This document shows, piece after piece, positions 1 through 10,119 of a stretch of 64,000 nucleotides of DNA. The stretch is from Reticulitermes lucifugus. Its lineage: Eukaryota; Arthropoda; Insecta; Blattodea; Rhinotermitidae. Made by a program: the position numbers and the translations under genes. Location: assembly GCA_026260175.1 (NCBI GenBank), contig JAKCWW010000190.1, forward strand, positions 55,287-119,286. The letters run 5' to 3'. The notes under the pieces are model-generated. The model had not been told where the DNA came from, made no database searches, and worked only from the letters and a program-made list of their open reading frames with translations. Each line of letters begins with the position of its first letter. Positions within the stretch are counted from its first letter, which is position 1.

Positions 1-106
1 AATGAACCTTCGGGTTCCATAAAATGCGGGGAATTTTTTGACTAGCTGACGACCTGTTAGCTTTTCAAGAAGGACTGTGCTCCATGGAGTTAGTTAATAT
101 ATTAAA
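1..106 (+). mobile_element. LINE 3' tail (family L1, copy 1)
   Basis: 3' end of a non-LTR retrotransposon, cut by the window edge. It carries the family's tail block: a GGTTCCATAAAATGCGGGGA-like stretch, then GACTAGCTGA, CTGTTAGCTTTTCAAGAAGGA, and CCATGGAGTTAGTTA. The same block recurs on the + strand at 10030, 34640 and 47300 and on the minus strand at 8150. The longer copy at 8053-8575 shows that it lies just 3' of a reverse-transcriptase C-terminus. Clade not assigned. Confidence 0.7.
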
Positions 107-464
107 ATTGATAGAATTACCGCAACACTTCTAGGAGGCCGATTAGTTGGTTAGATTAGATTCAAGCAGCGCTGCAAGAATTTAGACATGACTTTTCCTA
201 TCCATTTATGCCCTCAGCCTTTTTTGTTCGTAGGTTTGAAATCTGCGCAGATTCGGTCCCCACTCTCTTGTTCAAAGGCATAACGAATTATGGTAATCCA
301 GTCCTGTTCAGGTAAAGAATTTGGAATGATGTCCGGTAAAGTTTTACTTAAGAAAAAACGTCATAGCTCTGAAAAGGTGTTATTAGAGTAGGAATGAGAG
401 TGCACTTACATTTGCCTGACAATATAGTTCAAGTGGCAGGATTCTGGCTTGTATTTTGAAGGTG

Positions 465-674
465 CGCCTTTAGAATCTCAGTCGGACAACGACTGTACTT
501 GCTGAGGTTTCTACTGGTTTTTCACATTCCAACCAGGTAACTGCAATTATATATTTTTAAATACGACGGTGACGTCGACTTCGTTCCACATCCTTTCCAA
601 TTTATTATTCACCACAATACAATTATTCGACGTTATATACACTAATGTATTCTGGTAGAGTTGTTAGATAGACC
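465..674 (+). mobile_element. SINE-like element, family D, AAAT tail
   Basis: Degenerate copy of a SINE-like repeat seen at least nine times here. The head resembles a decayed B box region (TCTCAGTCGGACAA). The middle has the family signature TTCCACATCC, TTCCAATTTATTATTCACCA, and CAATTATTCGACGTTATA. It ends in an AAAT microsatellite. Its tail meets the tail of an oppositely oriented family A SINE on the right. Confidence 0.65.
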
Positions 675-675
675 A

Positions 676-706
<31 letters not shown>

Positions 707-708
707 AG
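675..708. repeat. (AAAT)n microsatellite
   Basis: About eight AAAT units. It is the tail of the family D element on its left and, read on the minus strand as TTTA, also the tail of the family A SINE on its right. Confidence 0.95.
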
Positions 709-892
709 GCAAAGGTATTCCTGTATACACAATGAAAGCATATAGCGGAACTGGAGTCATAGATACACGTTTTACATAACCTCATCTTTAAACGGTGGTG
801 ACTGGTCAGCTTTACCCCCCACCCCCCCGGCCGCTTTTTCCCCCAGAAAGAACACCTAGGAGGCCGCGCTGACCCCGGAGCAGGACTGGTCG
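709..892 (-). mobile_element. SINE, family A, 3' portion
   Basis: On the minus strand this reads CTGGGGGAAAAAGCGGCCGG, then TAAAGCTGACCAGTCACCACC-like sequence, and ends ACAGGAATACCTTTGCC followed by TTTA repeats. These match the 3' part of the better copy at 36685-36975 (CTGGGGGTAAAGGCGGCCGG, then the GGATAGCTTTACCTTTAT ending). The tRNA-related head is not recognisable. A C-run at 816-830 gives a G-rich stretch on the minus strand. Confidence 0.6.
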
Positions 893-1079
893 TTTTGGAA
901 AGAAGAAAAATATCTTGCCTTTACTGGGGCAAGTATTAGCGGTACGTTTAAAATATGGACAGTTTTGGGCCATAAATTTCGAGGTCTGCATAGTTTCACA
1001 GATATTCAGGATTAAATTACCTAGGCAGTAAATGTATTTATTTTTATTTTTTATTTTTTTTGCACCCGATGTTTGATGA

Positions 1080-1230
1080 AATTATATAAGCTACTAAAAT
1101 TAGTGGCGAACACTTGCCACACAGATAACAATCATCAACCAACAACTGCAATAATTGTAATTATTTTAACACTTTAAGATTGCCCTACATATGTTTCGGT
1201 CACAAAGTGACCATCATCAGGGGCATCATA
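1080..1230 (-). repeat. H1 foldback-type repeat, single arm
   Basis: Holds an H1 core at about 1188-1222. On the minus strand it reads CCCTGATGATGGTCAC, loop, GTGACCGAAACATATG, so the stem GGTCAC/GTGACC is perfect. AT-rich sequence lies on both sides. No second arm found nearby. Confidence 0.7.
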
Positions 1231-1261
1231 CGCACTTGCCACACAGGTGTCTTCGCGTCCG

Positions 1262-1345
1262 TATACTTCTTGCACTTTTCGAAGAACGTGCTGCTTCCAT
1301 CTTCAGGGTAGAAGAATAACCTGAGTGTGGTACCTGCAGTACCAA
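1262..1345 (-). repeat. H2 repeat fragment
   Basis: On the minus strand CCCTGAAGATGGAAGCAGC is followed by ACGTTCTTCGAAAAGTG, which is the H2 core (CTGAAGATGGAGGCAG, loop, CTTCGAAACGTCGG). Only the core side is recognisable. Confidence 0.55.
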
Positions 1346-1369
1346 ACTACAAAGCGTCAAATTTCAGAA

Positions 1370-2780
1370 GACCTAATGTCCACAGACACCACCGTGAATG
1401 TTTCGAATGTTGCATGTTTGGAATTAAACCTATTGTTTGTAAGTTTATGTATGAGTTGCAGTGCATGAAACCTCGTTGAACTGCTTTCATCACTTTGTTT
1501 GCTTTTCTACTTGGGAGTTTGGACTGCACGTGGCGTCATCAGCTACATAAACTTTAAGCTGTCATTTATATAATGAAGGTTTGTTATGCTAATTTATGAC
1601 TTCACTTGTCAGACCAATTGTGCTATTTACCATATCCTAATAGTTTTGTACTTTTGGATCGGAATTCTCATGAATATGGAGTTTAGATCCTCAGAACTGC
1701 TAGAAACTACTGCGTCTTTACAAGTTTCCAAGTCAGATGTCTATTTTGCACACTGCAAGCCGTACCAAATCTTTTCTGTCGCTGTCAGAAAGCTACATTC
1801 TCATCTTTCTTTAGGCCAGTGTATTTTAAATAAATAAAAATCACGTTAAGTTTAACACGTCATCAACAGATTACTGTTTTGTTAGGAACTAGTAGGCTTA
1901 CAAAATTTTGGGGTTTTAAAGAGTATTTCAAGATTTATTTTGGCCTTGAGGGAATCAAAAATTATATAAATTGCCATAAGCTCTTGGAAGACTTGTAAAA
2001 CAACCCAGACTATAGCGTACTGTGTGTAAATAGACACCTTAGGCAAAAAAGATTTATAAAAATGACATGAAAACATGCATGTTAAATTATTAGTTGCAAT
2101 AAGGTCAAACCCATTAAATATTTATTCATATAAGCACAAGTAAAGAAAGTAATTATTTTCCTTTATAAATTTTACTTTAATTATTGTATATAAGCACCTA
2201 TTCATTTACGTGGAAGGAAGTCTCGTTAAATTACAAATAGCAACACGGAGACTTCGGTACTTTCCGTGTATATTCGAAACAGCTTTGTTCGTAGTTGAAT
2301 ACAGAACGAAGTCTGAACTGCACGTATCATTACAATGCTTTTTAATTGTCTCCAAAACATTAAGACTTTTGGAAAGATTGTACTGGTGACAACACAAGCC
2401 TTACTTTTCTTTAAAACTTTGTTCTAATAGTATTTTGCTCCGACAAGTAGTCCTATGTGTCGAGTTATGGTCGACACGCTAATTAAACGTATACACGTGG
2501 TCGTGGAAAATGTACCTTAATTTCGACAAAGTTAACCCGAATTTAAATGTGTGGAGAAAGTTTTTGAGACCGCTGAAATATAAAATTCTATAAACAAATT
2601 TTATTAACTCTCGGGTTACGTGTTTACAGAAGGATGGATGGGGTGGATGCGTGAACTGACAGTGGAATAGACAGACTATAATAGGCCTAGTTGAAGCATA
2701 TTGAGAACATAATACAAACTGAAGTTTACAGTTGATGAAATTTTTTGATTTTTTGAGATGTTAATATTAGTACACAATTT
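1370..2780. other. No recognised feature
   Basis: AT-rich sequence with only short open frames on both strands. I recognise no conserved motif, repeat family or RNA. Confidence 0.6.
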
Positions 2781-2784
2781 AATA

Positions 2785-2920
2785 TTATCCGTGTTCCGTG
2801 CAGTAAGATAATTTTAAAACATGTATTCCAACAACGGCAAAATAATACACAGTATACAATCATATAGTAATCTTCCTACATATTTCGGTCTTTTCGGCCA
2901 TTTTACGGGAGGTTTTCGAC
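2785..2920 (-). repeat. H1 foldback-type repeat, single arm
   Basis: Starts with the head motif TTCCGTGCAGTAA that lies 70-100 bp outside several H1 cores (compare 16468 and 38365). The core at about 2876-2911 is decayed: CTACATATTTCGGTC, TTTTCGGCCATTTTACGGGA on the + strand. Confidence 0.65.
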
Positions 2921-3074
2921 AAAAAAAACAATATTGGCTAATTATGCCATAGATGTGCAATTGTAGAGTTAAAAAGCAAATGTTAAAAATTGTATAAAAA
3001 TTATTAAACAGTATAGTGCATATTGCATGTAATTATTTTATAATATTTATAATTTGAGTGCAAACATCTGTCGT

Positions 3075-3135
3075 AAATATATATATATATATTATGCAGA
3101 TATATATATAATATATAATAGATATATATAATTAA
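3075..3135. repeat. AT dinucleotide-rich palindromic tract
   Basis: Two TA-repeat runs (3079-3093 and 3101-3112) and further TATATA blocks. Self-complementary; probably a slipped microsatellite. Confidence 0.8.
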
Positions 3136-3220
3136 AAATGTACGGTACAAGTAACGTAAAATCTGTCGTACAATGTCATCTTCTTTTTCAAGGATTTGTC
3201 CCTGTGTCGTCTGTGGTTGT

Positions 3221-3326
3221 TTATCACCATGGATGGTGACAATTTGTGATTGAAATTATGTCACCATGGATGGTGACATAATTTTAATGGTGATATAATT
3301 TCAATCAAATCATAAATAATAAAATA
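3221..3326. repeat. Nested hairpin with duplicated TCACCATGGATGGTGA
   Basis: TCACCATGGATGGTGACA occurs twice about 36 bp apart. The second copy sits in a perfect hairpin: arms AATTATGTCACCAT and ATGGTGACATAATT with a 2-base loop. Outside it TTGTGATTGAAATTAT is mirrored by ATAATTTCAATCAAA, so the structure is nested. It lies at the right of the AT-rich tract next to an H1 arm and may be the centre of a degraded foldback element. Confidence 0.75.
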
Positions 3327-3514
3327 AATTATAAATATTTTGTTTTGTAAGAAACGCCTAATAATGTACTGTATAATTTTACAACGGGGAAATCTGCTTA
3401 TACCGTGTAGTTTCTGTTTTGTTTCTTCCAGAATTTTCTGATAAGATCATGGTGCGAAATAAAACGTCCCCTCCTGCAGCTGGTAAGTAACATATTTTCT
3501 TCCACAGTCTGGCA

Positions 3515-3660
3515 TACTTACAGGTAGAGGCCTCTCCGACGGGCCGATCCCTCATCTATGGAGGTCCTGCTGAATGTGTATGTGTCATTGTGAACAGGCG
3601 CAAAAATAACCAAGGTGGAAGAGGTTAGAGTGAAAAAATATGCATTATTCTTTCGGCTGT
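3515..3660 (+). mobile_element. SINE, family C, internal fragment
   Basis: ACAGGTAGAGGCCTCTCCGA, CTATGGAGGTCCTGCTGA, and TGTATGTGTCATTGTGA align with TCAGGTAGAGGTCTCTGCGA, CGGAGGAGTCCTACCGAG and the following bases of the fuller copy at 14577-14815. The tRNA-like head is missing. Confidence 0.5.
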
Positions 3661-3949
3661 AAAATATCCACTGGTTTGGCTTATTTTAGACGATTTAATG
3701 AGAGCGAAACTTCGGCGGAAGCAAGTTTAAATGTTTCACTTATTAAGTGCTAGGTGTTATCATGTTACGGTTAACTGCTGCGATAATATTAATGCATTTA
3801 TTTTGAAATCGTCAAGCTAACTTTCTTTGTATGTTTCATATACTGACCATTACGCTACCTGCCTAATGTAATATTATTAGTCTTACACTGGCACAGTTAG
3901 TTGACTCTATATATATCTTTATATTGTTCATTCAGTGGTGCGTATTATC

Positions 3950-4050
3950 TGTAATGGGAACAGGTTCCAGTCAATCACAACTACCTGACTTATAAACACG
4001 GTTAATAAAGCTACATGTTTTGGCCTAAGGCCATCCTCAGGCTATATGTA
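3950..4050 (-). repeat. H1 foldback-type repeat, single arm
   Basis: Core at about 4011-4041: + strand CTACATGTTTTGGCCTAAGG then CCATCCTCAGG. On the minus strand this is CCTGAGGATGGCC, short loop, GGCCAAAACATGTAG, with one change in the GAAA block. Confidence 0.7.
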
Positions 4051-4319
4051 ACTTGAAGTTATATTAGACTTGCATAACGAATTATATTTTAAGGTAAACT
4101 CAAGATGTAAAAGCTGAACTAAGTCTTGATTTTGCGTGACAATGCAATTTATTACACATGTTGTATATTACATACATATTAATTACTTATGAACTGAAAA
4201 TGACATATAGTTAGCTGAAGCATGTAGCTCTCTCACCTGCGTTTATAAATAAAATTCTTGTGCTTAACTGAAAACTGTTACCATTTTTGCATGTAAGAAA
4301 ACTGGATTTCACTATGCCT

Positions 4320-4925
4320 GTCAATAGACTGACTATCCGTGAATGTGTCTAAATATGCTTTTCATTAGACTAACTGCCCCTAAATGTGTCTACGTATGCT
4401 GGACATTAGACCAACTGCCCCTAAATGTGTCTACAAATGCTGGACATTAGACTGCCGCCTCGTAAATGTGTCTAAAATGCTTTGCATTAGACTGACTGCC
4501 CATAAATATGTCTAAATATGCTTGGCATTAGACTGACTGCTCATAAATGTGTCTAAATATGCTATGCATTAGACTGACTGCCCATACATGTGTCTAAATA
4601 TGAATGGCATTAGACTGACTGCCCATAATTGTGTCTAAATATGCATGGCATTAGACTAACTGCTCATAAATTTGTCTAAATATGCTTTGCATTAGACTTA
4701 CTGCCCATAAATGTGTCTAAATATGCATGGCATTAGACTGACTGCCCATAAATGTGTCTAAATATGCTTGGCATTAGAGTGACTGCTCATACATTTGTCT
4801 AAATATGCTATGCATTAGACTGACTGCCCATAAATGTGTCTAAATATGCATGACATTAGACTGACTGCCCATAAATGTGTCTAAATATGCCTTGGCATTA
4901 GACTGACTGCCCATAAATATGTCTG
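4320..4925. repeat. 41-bp minisatellite, about 15 copies
   Basis: Unit CTAAATATGCTTGGCATTAG followed by ACTGACTGCCCATAAATGTGT. The period was checked between 4840 and 4881. Left-hand units (4320-4480) diverge more than the centre, as expected for an array growing from within. Alternating unit variants (TTGG/ATGG/TATG after ATGC) suggest higher-order duplication. Confidence 0.95.
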
Positions 4926-5868
4926 GGCAAGGGTTAAAAAGACTCTTCACTGCAACGCAACGCCGTGACACTGGCAACTTATTGCCCGCGAGGTGCGTGA
5001 TTGCTCATGCTGCGTGGAGTCTGAGAAGGCGCTAAGGAGGCACTTTAGTTTATCTGATTACAGGATGTCTCATGCTCAGTTATTCGCTTTCACGCTAATG
5101 TTTCTGTATCGGTTAAAAACGTTATTAGTGCATGTCGTCACGACGTACTAAGTTTCACATAAGAAAATCCATACTTTCACACGAACAAACTTATTACCTG
5201 TTTCATTATTTCAAAACTTCGGCATACGAACACCAAATCGTACGTACGAATCGGTCGATTTTCTTGGCTGAACTAATTTTTCGGGGAGTTATAGCGCTCG
5301 CACTCCGCGTTGTAATTTACATTTCTTCATACCATTCGGCACTATATAATCTGAGACATTAAAAGAATTCTTCGGTAAACAGATAGAGCCCTGTGCTGAA
5401 ATTATAAGGACGAATAAACAAATAAGGGCCCTGTGCTGATTTTATAAGGGCCAGTGAAATTAGAGTCCCCAGACTAAATTATAAAGTGGTTTCTGTATGA
5501 AGTGAAATATGTTATTTGCCAAAAGTGATGTCAGTAGCAATATCAAAGGCCACACCACGTACTTGAAGCTTATGCCGTCCTTCATATTACGCTGAGCCCT
5601 TTGTACTCTTCCCTGCACTGCCCTTTACGGATTTCACTAAAACTTTTTTGACATCACGGCCTCTTTTAGAACTGCATTTTTAACCTGCTTTTATATCCCA
5701 TTTTTTCTTGAGTAGATGTAAACGTAAGGCGTCTGTAAATATATTTTGTTGAAGGTACTTATCACTTCTTCCTCTATTGGTCTATTCTCCTATTCAGTGA
5801 ACAAATATTTTTCTTTGAAATTATTTGCATGTACAAGCTTACAGTAATACAGAGCCTCGGAATATTAA
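4926..5868. other. No recognised feature; CpG-richer stretch near 4930-5310
   Basis: The first 400 bases have more CpG than their surroundings (AACGCAACGCCGTGAC, GCCCGCGAGGTGCGTG, CGTACGTACGAATCGGTCG). A 76-codon open frame starting at 5132 has no recognisable similarity. A short duplication, AGGGCCCTGTGCTGA with AAATTATAAGG or TTTTATAAGG, lies at 5386-5460. No repeat family assigned. Confidence 0.45.
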
Positions 5869-5869
5869 A

Positions 5870-6125
5870 GTATGAATTAAGTGTTCAATTTCTGCAATTT
5901 TATTTCCGATATGTATCGACCTGTACTCTACCATCATCAGGGGAAAAAATTCACATCATTTGTTGGTAAATTCTACTGGCTTTGCATTTGTATCGTGCAT
6001 GTTAATATCTCCAGTTATATTCTATGAAGTTTGTCCCTGATTATGGCCGGGTACAGGCCGAAACATGTAAGAAATAACATTGTAACAGGTAATAAACTTA
6101 ACTACTTACTGAGATGGTTGTTTAA
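5870..6125. repeat. H1 foldback element with two inverted cores
   Basis: A minus-oriented core (about 5910-5943, ending ACCATCATCAGGGG on the + strand) faces a plus-oriented core (6035-6070: CCCTGATTATGGCCGG, GTACA, GGCCGAAACATGTAAG). About 90 bp separate them. Flanks are AT-rich and loosely complementary, giving a foldback of about 250 bp. Confidence 0.75.
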
Positions 6126-7640
6126 ATACTTAGCTCTTAAATATGCTTTTGTTTTAATTTTATCTGATCTGGGACATGAGCTGTCACTTTTTTAAAGTTT
6201 ATTTTTCTCGTCTTGAATTTTACAAATATTTTTGTTCTCCTTAACCCAAGTTTAAGCACGATATGAGTGTATGAACTACCATCTCTTTATCAAATTTCTT
6301 CTTTGTCACCTTCTTTGGCTCTTTATTATTCCGCTCATTGTCCCATATAATCCTCCTTCTGCTGCTGAATATCAATTTTACCGTAGGAAATCAGAAACTG
6401 GCTGTCGTTGCCAAACCTTACTGCAGAGCGGCGTGGAATGACATCATTATATAATCAATTTACCAGGGAAATTCTTTTTTCATTGTGTTTATCTTTCGGT
6501 TTTTATTTCTGTCATTTGTGTTCCCCAAGGAAATCAATGTGAAATAATGCGCCCGTCCCTGAGGGGCTATATGATGTGACAGCGGATTAGCAGAAGGCTT
6601 ATGTTTGAAAACCGCCGTTAAAGGTAAAAATTGTCAAAAATTTACCGTTGAATTTTCAACTGGCATTAAACTATTAAGGGACTTTTTTTGTCGTACTTTA
6701 AAATTAGTAAGTGGCGGGCGATTTTACCAGCAGAGAACATAAAAAAGAATGGCAGAATTGGATGGACAGAGGGGAAGATTTGTAAGTGGAGATTATAAAA
6801 CCTTTATATTGTAAATGTTTTTATTATGAAACAATGTAGTCTTCAAATACTAAGCAATCGGAGGAAAATACTACCTGAATCTTCAGGAAAGAACATGTTG
6901 TGTTTTGTGTAAATAATAACTTAAGTGAGGGTCCTTTGGTTACATAGAATTAGCAGTGCCTTGTAATTTTACGTTATATTTATGATGGACTTACTCTTTC
7001 ATTGTGGTTGTCGTGGAATGTTAGCTGTATCGTAATCACAGTGATTTATTTTTACGTACTGTGCACGTATTTATGGTCCCTGAGTTATTAAATAAAGCTG
7101 TATCAACCACAGATGTTATATAGTTTCGAATGATAGAGGAAGGTGATGGATGCACTGTTAGATATATTATGTAGAGTTAATTCGTAGCCTGTTTCCAGCT
7201 TCTATCCTAGAATTCGCCTAAAGCACGTCAGGAAAACTATTATGCTGCATAATAGCAGATACTCCCCAAACGGCTATGCCACGGCGATCGGTTTGTGTGT
7301 GCCCATATCAGTGCACAGACAGTGCAGTCACTGCTGCTCTGCAGTACAGGGTGTATGGCAGGTAATACAATTCAATGAACTTACCCTGGGGATTATTTCG
7401 CTGCAAATTGTAAATCTTGTTTTATTTTTATCAAATTACCGTAGAAATAATTAGCACAACTCTCAAAGCCCAGGAAATACTGTTTATAAACAGGTTAGTA
7501 ACAGAAGCCTTCAGTCTGGGTTTTATTTACACACTTTTCCTATCTCTCCGTCTCTCTTTTCTTCTAAACCTCTCCTCTGTACCTGTTTTTCACTCATAAT
7601 CGTAGGCATGCGTAGATACATGTATTTGATCACAATGTGA
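6126..7640. other. No recognised feature
   Basis: AT-rich with short open frames only. A 70-codon frame at 7242 and a 60-codon frame at 7417 show no recognisable domain. Confidence 0.55.
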
Positions 7641-7689
7641 AGTAAAATAAAGTATGGGGAACATGAGGAAAGCATCTAAGAATTTAGTC

Positions 7690-7790
7690 GAAAAATTTCA
7701 GATGAGAACACTTGGAAAACATAGGCGTATAAGGAAGAATAATATTAAAATGAAAATTTATAAAATGGAGTATATGTGTGTTTTCAGATT
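7690..7790 (+). mobile_element. LINE L1 C-terminal fragment
   Basis: One frame reads TLGKHRRIRKNNIKMKIYKM, which resembles the family C-terminal motif PLGRPRRRWEDNIKMDLRE. No tail block is recognisable downstream. A very old fragment, identified only through that short match. Confidence 0.45.
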
Positions 7791-8052
7791 TGCTATCCCT
7801 GTTTATTACAAAAATGACAGTAACCATATACCAGTACATGGAACAGCCAAGAAAGAACACACACTCCAACACAGAAACAAATGTGTTTGAGACATTGATG
7901 GGGAAATTGAACACAAGAATTTTATCCAGTTCAAAATAAAGTGACAAAGTGCCTTAATTAGACTTAAAGTTTCACATGAATTTACGTAAAATAAAAGTAG
8001 AGAAATTTAATTGCAGATTCAGAAATCGAAAGGCATGTGTTTTAAAGTGGGC

Positions 8053-8575
8053 TAATGTTGTAACTAACAAACTAACACCATGGAGAAAATTCTTCTTCAG
8101 AACATAAGATTTCGTCAGCTCACAGAAAAGTTTCTCACATTTTATGGAACCTGAAGGTCCCTCACTATCTCCCCAGCAGCCTGCCACTTCTCCATACAGG
8201 AGTCAAATTAATCCCGTACGCGCCATCCCATTTTATTCCTTTAATATCAGTTTGGTATTATCCTCCCATCTACGTCTAGCCCTTCCAAGTGGAATCCTTC
8301 CTGCATATTTCCCCACCAAGTCTCTGCCTACATTTCTCTTCTCCCCATAAGTACCATATCCCCCCTCCATTTCATCCTACTTGATCTGATTACCCAAATA
8401 ATATTTTGTGGGTATTAAGGTGACGAAGCTCCTTATTATGTAATTCTCTTAAGTTTCCTGTTACCTTTTACCTCATTGGCCCACATATCTTCCTTAGCAC
8501 CCTATTCTCGAACACTCTTCTTCCCTAAGGGGGGCCAATTATGACACCCGTACAAAAACAGGAAAACTGGTACAT
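8053..8575 (-). mobile_element. LINE L1, 3' 0.5 kb including reverse-transcriptase C-terminus
   Basis: Best copy of the family here. On the minus strand, from about 8550, it reads LREEECSRIG, then after a degraded stretch GEKRNVGRDLVGKYAGR and IPLGRARRRWEDNTKL, then the tail block GSIKCEKLF and KKNFLHGVS in translation. The order matches the C-terminus seen in many arthropod LINE proteins: LREE, GHVARMGEKRNAYRVLVGKP, PLGRPRRRWEDNIKMDL, then the 3' UTR. Several stops and at least one frameshift break it, and it is 5'-truncated as most LINE copies are. The TTAGTT-like tail is at about 8053-8075. Confidence 0.75.
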
Positions 8576-8579
8576 CTAT

Positions 8580-9910
8580 ATATTTTAATCTTACATTCTT
8601 AGACAGCACTCGAACAGAAAATGGTTTAATATTCATAACTTCTATCTATAAATATTGGATTTAATAATTTTATTTTACGGTGTAAGTCTGAAGTACTTTA
8701 TGTTATTGTTATTATAGTCTTTCTGGTCGAAATATGTAGAGCATGGTGATATCATGAATAGTGTTGTGCTGCTTTGGTTATTGTTTAAATAAATACAAAG
8801 ATGTGCCTTATATTTGGACTGGATTTTTCTGGTTCAGGATAGAAACCAGTGACGAGTTATTATGAAAAGAGTAATGAGTTTGCGTGTTCCACAAAAACTC
8901 CCAATTTGTGCATCAGCTATGAAACTAACAGCTTTTCGAAATTAACGCTTTATTTAATCAAATGAATTCTAGCTTTATATAATGTAATGTATATTATTGG
9001 TAATTTTATTAACAATTATCTGCCTAAGAATGCTTTAGGACATTATTTTCGCATCTTCGCTAATTCTGTTTGCACAGCGTCAGTCAACACACACTTTTTG
9101 TCGAAGTCAAAATTATCTGCGAAGCTTTTCACAGGCAAAATTCAAATACGTGGAGGTATAGCAGACAGTGAGAGAGTCAATTATTCTAGTTGTCTCATCA
9201 GCTTGCATTTCCTGTCAGTTTCAGACTATGGAATTTTACATTATTGCAAATGCAATTTGTTGATTGAGAGAAGATTGTATTAATTTTGAAGTGGTATTCT
9301 GTGCCATACATGTAAATAGGACATCACTCAGTATTCAGTGTTCATTGCAATTTTGTCACGATCTGTTTAGTTTTTTGCTGCACAACAGAACACCTTTGCA
9401 CGTGCAAGCTATAACTGAACAACTGTTTTATGAAACAGTAATTTACCCTTCGTTAAATATTTTACAGTGCGGTAAAATGAACCAGGGTAACTCAGCATAG
9501 TTACTACGCTATGGGCTACAAGACTTAAGTAATATGTGTTACTTTGTGGCAGCGTCGGCAGATTTTCTCTTCTTCACAGCATGCAGACCGAATCCGGGGC
9601 CCAAACAGTCTCATGTCTAGTAAATATATGGGGGCATTTCACGAGCGGATATCACGCCTGCTTTATATCCGGGTGCTTTGGGTTTAAATGTTGACCAGGC
9701 TGAGACTTTTCGTTGTTGAGATCAGACACTGCAGACAATTTCTTGAGACGGTACGTTACATTAGGCAAGCGGTACAGAAAGTTTCCAAAAATATAGGGAA
9801 TCACCTCAAAAGTCTAGGCGCTGCAGGTGTGGCATGAGCTATTTTCGTACAGGCAACCAACAAATAATAGGTGCCACCGTATAAAATTTAGTCTTTAAAT
9901 TTAGGCTTTG
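8580..9910. other. Mostly unrecognised; possible H1 core remnant at 8700-8740
   Basis: CTTTCTGGTCGAAATATGTAGAGC near 8715 resembles the 3' half of an H1 core. The rest, including a 98-codon frame at 8987 and a 78-codon frame at 9264, shows nothing recognisable. Confidence 0.4.
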
Positions 9911-9914
9911 TGAA

Positions 9915-9985
9915 CCCCTGGATTAGGCCGTGATCGCTTCCTTCCAAAGCTTTGCAGTTGATTATTTACTAATTATCATATTAAT
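9915..9985 (+). mobile_element. SINE-like family D, short internal fragment
   Basis: AGGCCGTGATCGCTTCCTTCC, then GATTATTTACTAATTATCAT, parallels the family D stretch at 29970-30030 (CGCCGTGACTGCTTCCTTCC then CATTATTTACTCTCAT). Ends unclear. Confidence 0.4.
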
Positions 9986-10029
9986 TCCATACTGTAATCT
10001 ACACAGTTAAAACCGTCTCTATACAAACC

Positions 10030-10118
10030 ACGAATAGAATATAAGGCGGGGAAGTTCTTGGCCAGCTGAACGACTGTTAGCTTTTCATGAGATCTGTACT
10101 ACATGGAGTTTAATTACG
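10030..10118 (+). mobile_element. LINE L1 3' tail (copy)
   Basis: ATAAGGCGGGGAAGTTCTTG, GCCAGCTGAACGACTGTTAG, CTTTTCATGAGATCTG, CATGGAGTTTAATTA: the tail block seen at base 1, diverged. No coding part is recognisable upstream. Confidence 0.65.
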
Positions 10119-10119
10119 T

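Noticed and set aside
675-708. Polyadenylation signals (AATAAA) in the AAAT run
   Set aside because: AATAAA arises automatically in an AAAT microsatellite and no gene precedes it.
4320-4925. CRISPR array
   Set aside because: Units are directly adjacent with no unique spacers, and the genome is eukaryotic; it is a minisatellite.
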